Assembly (NCBI RefSeq): GCF_014696875.1
Contig: NZ_JACJQV010000156.1
Location: 22,417-86,416 of the forward strand
Reading direction: 5' to 3'
From: Microcystis wesenbergii FACHB-1317
GTDB taxonomy: Bacteria > Cyanobacteriota > Cyanobacteriia > Cyanobacteriales > Microcystaceae
DNA length: 64,000 nt
Both the position numbers and the translations under genes were made by a program. Positions 59,026-64,000 of the stretch are shown here, piece after piece (the first letter of the stretch is position 1; every line of letters begins with the position of its first letter). Below the pieces are notes generated by a model that saw only the letters and a list, made by a program, of their open reading frames with translations, was not told the DNA's origin and made no database searches.

Positions 59026-59991
59026 TTACATTTGCTGCTGATGGGCAACTTGGGCGAGGATTTCACCGTTTATGCCCATTTCTTCGGTGTAGGGGGTCAA
59101 ATATTGACTATCAGAGCGATCTTTAGCGGTCATAGCTACGGTTCGATCGCTGTCAACTTCGGCGATTGTGTTATCCTGCACCCATTGGTCGTAATCGGCT
59201 TGGGAGTGAACTACAAAGCTAGATTTCATGCCGCCGTGATAGGCCCCGCAAAGTTCCGCACAAATGATCGGATATTGACCAATTTGGTTGGATGTGAACG
59301 ATAAAACCGTTTCCTGTCCGGGGATAACGTCCTGTTTTAGACGCAATTGGGGAACCCAGAAAGCATGGATCACATCCCCTGCTTCCATATTCAGTTGCAC
59401 GGGACGATTGACGGGAGCGTGCAGTTCTCCGGAAACAATGCCGGTTTCGGGATAGGTGAAGATCCAAGCGTATTGAATACCTTTAACATTGACCACTAGG
59501 GGGGGAACTCCTTCACCATCGTAGGAATTGCCGATACCTAGGGCTACTCTGCGATCGCCGCCCAGGGCCATCATCGTGCCGTGGTGATGACCGTGGTGGG
59601 CGATTTCTCCTTTGCCACCCTTGGAAATCAAGGGATCGAGTCCGCCGATATTGTTATAAATCTCGAAGCTATAGACGGCAAGGATAAAAACGATTACCGT
59701 CGGGATGGCTGTCCAGAAGATTTCTAGGGGGACATTGCCCTCCACCGCCGGTCCGTCGGTTTGATCCCCCGGTTTACGGCGAAAGCGAATCACTATATAA
59801 ATGATCACGCCTTCAACTATTAAAAATAGTCCCGTGGCGATGGTCATCATCAGATTAAAGATATTATCTATCTCCTGAGCATCTTCGGAAGCGGCCACAG
59901 GCATTAAGCCATGATTTTGGCCATACCAGAGACTAATTAAGGTCAAGGCGATCCCGAGTACGAGCGTCAGGATACTGCTGGGAATTTTCAC
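59026..59991 (-). CDS. ctaC: cytochrome c oxidase subunit II
   Basis: This 321-residue protein has two N-terminal membrane spans and a cupredoxin domain carrying the CuA site CAELCGAYHGGM (C-x3-C, H, M). It accepts electrons from cytochrome c6 or plastocyanin. A histidine-rich stretch (AHHGHHHGTM) sits before the cupredoxin domain, an uncommon addition. First gene of the cta operon. Confidence 0.95.
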   Translation of the reverse strand: MKIPSSILTLVLGIALTLISLWYGQNHGLMPVAASEDAQEIDNIFNLMMTIATGLFLIVEGVIIYIVIRFRRKPGDQTDGPAVEGNVPLEIFWTAIPTVIVFILAVYSFEIYNNIGGLDPLISKGGKGEIAHHGHHHGTMMALGGDRRVALGIGNSYDGEGVPPLVVNVKGIQYAWIFTYPETGIVSGELHAPVNRPVQLNMEAGDVIHAFWVPQLRLKQDVIPGQETVLSFTSNQIGQYPIICAELCGAYHGGMKSSFVVHSQADYDQWVQDNTIAEVDSDRTVAMTAKDRSDSQYLTPYTEEMGINGEILAQVAHQQQM

Positions 59992-60305
59992 GGTCTTTTC
60001 AATATTTTTAATAGTGGCTACTTATTCAAGGCTAAAACATGATTCCCCTATAGATGGGAAATTTAACCAGCATCTTCTGAGAATTTTATCTTTTCTTTGG
60101 GATCGTTTTCAGGGAAAGTATTTAAAATAACTAATTTTTATGTTTTATTCTGAGTTTATGTAAACAAATGTAACGGAAATGGCCAGAAATCTAAAGAATA
60201 TCTAAAAGGTTTTACCAGTCGTAAAAAAACTCATTCACAGTGATAACTAACTGGCAAACCAAGCCATGGTCTTTGATGACAGACTCCTTGAGAACAGGCA
60301 AACCG
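59992..60305. other. divergent promoter region of ctaC and ctaA
   Basis: AT-rich region between the opposite-facing ctaC and ctaA genes. Candidate -10 and -35 boxes cannot be assigned with confidence. No repeats or RNA genes were recognised. Confidence 0.4.
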
Positions 60306-61226
60306 ATGACCGAATCTGTTTTTAACCCAACACCCCTAAGAGAAACCGGCCCTATTCAGGTGTGGATGCGCCGCTTAGTCTGGAAAATTGCGATCGCTAC
60401 TTTCGCCCTCATGGTAGTGGGTGCTGCCACCAGAGTTATGAACGCCGGTTTAGCTTGTCCCGATTGGCCGCTGTGTTACGGTCAATGGATTCCCAGTCAG
60501 CAGATGAATCTACAGGTATTTCTGGAGTGGTTTCATCGTCTCGATGCCTCTTTGATCGGGTTTAGTACGCTCGCTCTCGTCGGTCTGTCTTGGTGGTACC
60601 GTCGCCATCTTCCCCCTTGGCTGTTCCCCTCTGCGATCGCTGCCTTGGCTTTAATTCTCCTGCAAGGAGTCCTGGGAGGATTAACCGTGACCCAATTACT
60701 GCGATTTGACATCGTAACGGCCCATTTAGCCACAGCTTTGCTCTTTTTTGCCACCCTAATCGTCATTGCTATTTGTCTGACTCCCTACCGTGGCACAGGT
60801 ACAGTCGGGAAACTAACTGGGATGGGAATGGTCGCCACTGGTCTAGTTTATCTGCAATGTCTCCTCGGCGGTCTCGTCGGTTCCCGTTGGGCTGCCCATC
60901 AGTGTTTAACGGTTTCCCAACTCTGCACCGTGATGAATAGCCACATTATCGGGGTTTTTCCCGCCACTATCTCGGTGTTAACCCTAGTTTTCTTCGCTTG
61001 GCGAGCTGCCGCTATCCATCCTCTCCTCAAAAAACTAGCTTTTAGCGCCGGGGGATTAGTTGCCCTACAGGTGTTTTTGGGCGTTGCCACCCTGAAACTG
61101 CATCTACAGGTGGAACCCTTAACCATTACCCACCACAGCATCGGTGCGCTATTGGTGGGAACCCTCGTCGCTTTTACCACTTTCGCCCTTCGCGATCGTT
61201 CTTTCGCTCCCATAAGCCATCTCTAA
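60306..61226 (+). CDS. ctaA: heme A synthase
   Basis: The 306-residue COX15/CtaA protein has about eight membrane spans. Conserved segments are [33 protein letters not shown] and [13 protein letters not shown]. It converts heme O to heme A for cytochrome aa3. ATG 60306 is preferred. In-frame GTG at 60240 gives an unconserved, repeat-derived N-terminus, and ATG 60276 is also possible. ctaB follows after 13 bases. Confidence 0.9.
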   Translation: MTESVFNPTPLRETGPIQVWMRRLVWKIAIATFALMVVGAATRVMNAGLACPDWPLCYGQWIPSQQMNLQVFLEWFHRLDASLIGFSTLALVGLSWWYRRHLPPWLFPSAIAALALILLQGVLGGLTVTQLLRFDIVTAHLATALLFFATLIVIAICLTPYRGTGTVGKLTGMGMVATGLVYLQCLLGGLVGSRWAAHQCLTVSQLCTVMNSHIIGVFPATISVLTLVFFAWRAAAIHPLLKKLAFSAGGLVALQVFLGVATLKLHLQVEPLTITHHSIGALLVGTLVAFTTFALRDRSFAPISHL

Positions 61227-61239
61227 GGATTTAATCACG

Positions 61240-62190
61240 ATGACTGGAACTCAAGCCCTTCGCCACCACGATAATTTTTTACAAGTCGCTAAAAGTTATT
61301 ATCAACTCACTAAACCGCGAATTATTCCTCTACTGCTGATTACCACGGCCGCTGCCATGGAAATCGCCTCTAAAGGTCAGGTTTCCCCCCTCTTACTCTT
61401 TCTTACTCTCCTCGGTGGCACTCTCGCCGCCGCCGCCGCTCAAACCTTAAACTGCATCTATGATCGCGACATCGATCACACCATGCTTCGCACCCGCGCC
61501 CGTCCTATTCCCTCCGGCCGCGTGCAACCCCTCCACGCCCTCATTTTTGCCCTCGTTTTAGCTTCCCTTTCCCTAGCACTTTTTGTCTTTTTTGTCAATA
61601 CTTTGAGCGGATTTTTAGCAATGACCGGCATCGCATTTTATATGCTGATTTATACCCATCTGCTCAAGCGTCATAGTGTCCAAAATATTGTTATCGGTGG
61701 CGCGGCTGGCTCGATTCCTCCCCTCGTCGGTTGGGCGGCAGTAACGGGCGATCTCGGTTGGATTCCCTGGATTTTATTCGCAATTATTTTCCTTTGGACT
61801 CCCCCCCATTTTTGGGCTTTGGCTTTAATGATCAAGGATGATTATGCAGAAGTGGATATCCCGATGATGCCCGTAGTTAAAGGAGAAGAAGCCACTAGCG
61901 AGCAGATTTGGCTCTATACTTTAATCGTTGTTCCTTTCACTTTCCTCCTGATTTATCCCTTGGCTGCCTGTGGTGTGGTTTATGGTCTAGCGGCTTTGGT
62001 TTTAGGGTTTGTTTTCCTGAAAAAAGCTTGGCGATTAAAACAGAATCCTTTTGATCGAGACATGGCTCGATCGCTGTTTAAATATTCCATTCTTTACATG
62101 ATGTTATTATGTACAGCTATGGTGATCGATAGTTTACCCATGACCTCTCGTCTCCTCGCTACAATTGCCAGTTTATTCTCCTGTAGTTAA
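61240..62190 (+). CDS. ctaB: protoheme IX farnesyltransferase (heme O synthase)
   Basis: This 316-residue UbiA-family prenyltransferase has about nine spans. Motifs are the Asp-rich [19 protein letters not shown] (prenyl-diphosphate site) and [17 protein letters not shown]. It makes heme O, the substrate of CtaA. It shares an operon with ctaA, opposite the cta subunit genes. Confidence 0.95.
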   Translation: MTGTQALRHHDNFLQVAKSYYQLTKPRIIPLLLITTAAAMEIASKGQVSPLLLFLTLLGGTLAAAAAQTLNCIYDRDIDHTMLRTRARPIPSGRVQPLHALIFALVLASLSLALFVFFVNTLSGFLAMTGIAFYMLIYTHLLKRHSVQNIVIGGAAGSIPPLVGWAAVTGDLGWIPWILFAIIFLWTPPHFWALALMIKDDYAEVDIPMMPVVKGEEATSEQIWLYTLIVVPFTFLLIYPLAACGVVYGLAALVLGFVFLKKAWRLKQNPFDRDMARSLFKYSILYMMLLCTAMVIDSLPMTSRLLATIASLFSCS

Positions 62191-62260
62191 TCTCAGTTAT
62201 CAGTTATCAGTTATCAGTTATCAGTTATCAGTTATCAGTTATCAGATGTGAGTTTTCAGT
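62191..62260. repeat. heptamer tandem repeats after ctaB
   Basis: TCTCAGTTATCAGTTATCAG... about seven copies of AGTTATC, then a degenerate stretch. These separate convergent ctaB and dnaA. Confidence 0.85.
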
Positions 62261-62323
62261 TCACTGATTACTGTTTACTGAAAAACCCCATCTCCCCAAT
62301 TCATCATTCATAATTACCCCCGA

Positions 62324-63658
62324 CTACTGATTACGACTGAGGGAGTTAATTCGCTCGATTAGTTGGGCTAAGATTTCTTGTAATTGTCGATCTTGATGTT
62401 GGGAAAGGTTGATTTTATCACAGCTATAAATAACGGTAGTGTGATCTTTGCCGCCAAATTCTTCGCCAATGCGCGGTAAACTTAAATCCGTGTGTTGACG
62501 CATCAAATACATCCCAATCTGTCGAGCAAAACTAATTTCTCGCCGGCGGGAATTTCCTTTTAGATCAGCGATGGAAAGTTGAAATTTTTCCGCTACTACC
62601 GCCATAATAATCTCAGGAGAAGTGGAAATTTTGGCCATTGGTGGATTTAAAACCGGCGCGATATTTTCTACCGTCATCGGCAATCCAGAGATAGAAATAT
62701 AAGTAGTAGCTCGGATTAATGCCCCCTCTAATTCGCGAATATTAGAAGTATAATTAACGGCAATATATTCGATAACTTCTCGTGGGAGACGCAGATTTTC
62801 GTACTCGGCCTTTTTTTGTAAAATTGCCATACGAGTCTCGATATCTGGTGCTTGGATATCGGCGACTAATCCCATAGAAAAGCGAGAAATTAAACGATCC
62901 TGTAAACTGGGAATCTGTTTGGGGAGGCGATCGGAGGCTAAAACTACCTGTTTTCCCGCTTCGTGCAGGGTATTAAAGGTATGAAAAAATTCTTCTTGAG
63001 TGTATTCTTTTCCTTCAATAAATTGCAGATCATCCACTAATAATATATCGGCATGACGATAATGATTACGAAAACTTTCCATACTATCTTGACGGATAGC
63101 GGTGATTAAATCATTCGTAAATTGTTCCGTCGATACATAAAAAACCCTGGATTGGGGATATAATTCCAGACGATAATGACCGATCGCTTGCATTAAATGG
63201 GTTTTACCTAATCCCACACCACCACAGAGAAAAAGCGGGTTAAATTCCCTTCCGGGTAATTCCGCTACCGCTAAAGCGGCTGCGTGGGCCATGCGATTAG
63301 TTGGCCCGACAACAAAACGGGAAAAATTATATTTAGGGTTAAGTTGATTACCGGGGGATAATTCTAATTCTAAGCTAGTGTTGGGCTGGAAAATAGCGAT
63401 CAAATCCCCCTGTTGTGCCGTTAGTTGAATCTCGACCGGATAACCGACGATATCCTCCACTACTTCGGCAATTGTTGACAGATAATTTTTCTGAAGATGG
63501 TTAAGAATAAAAGGATTGGCGGCCTGAATTACTAAGCGATCGTTTTGCCATTCTTTAACCGTCGCCGTTTGAAACCAAGTTTCAAAAGCGGGACGGGTTA
63601 ATAGTAATTTTAGACGCTCTAGGAGATTATGCCAAAGTTGTTGGGCGCTGCTATCCAC
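62324..63658 (-). CDS. dnaA: chromosomal replication initiator DnaA
   Basis: The 444-residue initiator has an N-terminal interaction domain, an AAA+ domain with Walker [11 protein letters not shown] and Walker B LVDDLQF, and a C-terminal DNA-binding domain ending in [15 protein letters not shown], the DnaA signature. It is not adjacent to dnaN, which is usual in cyanobacteria. The 120-base gap upstream lacks DnaA boxes. Confidence 0.97.
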   Translation of the reverse strand: MDSSAQQLWHNLLERLKLLLTRPAFETWFQTATVKEWQNDRLVIQAANPFILNHLQKNYLSTIAEVVEDIVGYPVEIQLTAQQGDLIAIFQPNTSLELELSPGNQLNPKYNFSRFVVGPTNRMAHAAALAVAELPGREFNPLFLCGGVGLGKTHLMQAIGHYRLELYPQSRVFYVSTEQFTNDLITAIRQDSMESFRNHYRHADILLVDDLQFIEGKEYTQEEFFHTFNTLHEAGKQVVLASDRLPKQIPSLQDRLISRFSMGLVADIQAPDIETRMAILQKKAEYENLRLPREVIEYIAVNYTSNIRELEGALIRATTYISISGLPMTVENIAPVLNPPMAKISTSPEIIMAVVAEKFQLSIADLKGNSRRREISFARQIGMYLMRQHTDLSLPRIGEEFGGKDHTTVIYSCDKINLSQHQDRQLQEILAQLIERINSLSRNQ

Positions 63659-63778
63659 GGTTAATTTTGATTAACAAAGTTGCTCTAGTGCTGCTGCGGG
63701 GAAACCTTATCAGTTTAGCGAGATTTTGCCGCTCAAGATAAAATAATTTTCAGAGGGAAACAATTAATCTTTAGACAG

Positions 63779-63907
63779 ATGACACAAGTTTTAACAATCA
63801 CCCAATTAGGAAATCCAATTCTACAGCAAAAAGCACCGGAGATCGATAATTTTCTGGATTCTGACTGTCAAAATTTGATCGATTCCCTAGACCTCCTGCA
63901 AAAATAG
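63779..63907 (+). pseudogene. def: peptide deformylase start, cut off by an insertion sequence
   Basis: ATG 63779 begins MTQVLTITQLGNPILQQKAP, the conserved N-terminus of peptide deformylase, and continues to about codon 40 (LIDSLDLLQ) before a premature TAG at 63905-63907. The GxGxAAPQ motif and both zinc motifs (EGCLS, HExxH) are missing. A transposase start follows at 63949. A functional deformylase would have to be elsewhere. Confidence 0.7.
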
Positions 63908-63948
63908 GAACTGATTATGTAAAATAAAGTAAAACACTCAGAAAAACA

Positions 63949-64000
63949 ATGACTTACGAAAAAGTAAAAAATTTGAATCCAGAAGAGTTTAAACGCTTTT
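63949..64000 (+). mobile_element. transposase start of an insertion sequence (3' truncated by window edge)
   Basis: The frame starts MTYEKVKNLNPEEFKRF and runs off the window. It resembles the helix-turn-helix N-terminus of IS5/ISL2-type DDE transposases (pattern YEKIKxLxxEEFKRLxGV). Directly follows the truncated def, so the insertion point is about 63898-63910. Confidence 0.55.

Noticed and set aside
63659..63778. oriC directly upstream of dnaA
   Set aside because: No TTTTCCACA or TTATCCACA box is present in the gap. The dnaN-hemL gap is the better candidate.
1..64000. tRNA or rRNA genes
   Set aside because: No cloverleaf T-arm pattern or rRNA segment was recognised by eye. A tRNA scan would be decisive.

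Overview
The window looks like a chromosomal segment of a unicellular cyanobacterium, most likely Microcystis aeruginosa or a close relative. Cyanobacterial markers are Psb29/Thf1, a ZipN/Ftn2 (ARC6-type) division protein, GlcE/GlcF glycolate dehydrogenase subunits, CofH, a ctaCDE/ctaAB respiratory oxidase set, a transaldolase with EF-hands, and many GCGATCGC (HIP1) octamers. The Microcystis assignment rests on the abundance of 7-bp tandem repeats (AACTGAT/AGTTATC type) and small hairpin or MITE-like elements in almost every intergenic gap. It is inference, since no database search was possible.

Layout. 1-1758: tail of an unknown gene, two small inverted-repeat elements and a SIMPL-domain protein. 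1759-9210: zipN, pdhA, a cysteine desulfurase, a dead DUF104 antitoxin start, a KGG-repeat protein, a DUF2808 protein and smpB. 9412-15325: psb29, cofH, purM, a small coiled-coil membrane protein beside a MITE, radC and a class I aminotransferase. 15687-20707: glcE-glcF, hom and a LysM/M23 peptidase. 20884-23264: minC-minD-minE plus a coupled small ORF, with a repeat block between minC and minD. 23542-30667: ppc, glyA, a WecA-like transferase and a tandem array of three coiled-coil membrane proteins plus a dead fourth copy. 30956-36078: dnaN, a likely oriC with three TTTTCCACA boxes, hemL and pnp. 36856-42074: prfA, the EF-hand transaldolase, rpmI-rplT, a PhoH-family ATPase and cysK.

42075-46454 is the clearest accessory island. 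It holds two broken N-termini of TPR/CHAT-type proteins, another coiled-coil membrane protein, twin hairpin repeats, a HicB-like fragment, a large AT-rich PLD-nuclease/SNF2-helicase fusion (a defence candidate) and two MITEs, one with a 7-bp target duplication. 46455-51824: leuS, a BON protein, an HdrB-like CCG protein, a STAS protein and a small conserved-looking protein. 51825-56531 is a second accessory stretch: an internally deleted group II intron with an intact domain V, an unusual GH75-like plus NlpC/P60-like protein, and a translationally coupled acyl-CoA dehydrogenase/acyl carrier protein pair. 56532-62190 carries ctaE-ctaD-ctaC facing ctaA-ctaB, and 62324-63658 carries dnaA. The window ends in a def gene cut off after about 40 codons by an incoming insertion sequence.

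Most genes are housekeeping. The observations most worth following are the PLD-SNF2 island, the MSNETV coiled-coil family with a constant 5' cassette and swapped 3' halves, the GH75/NlpC-like protein, the collapsed group II intron, the oriC candidate and the def/IS junction.
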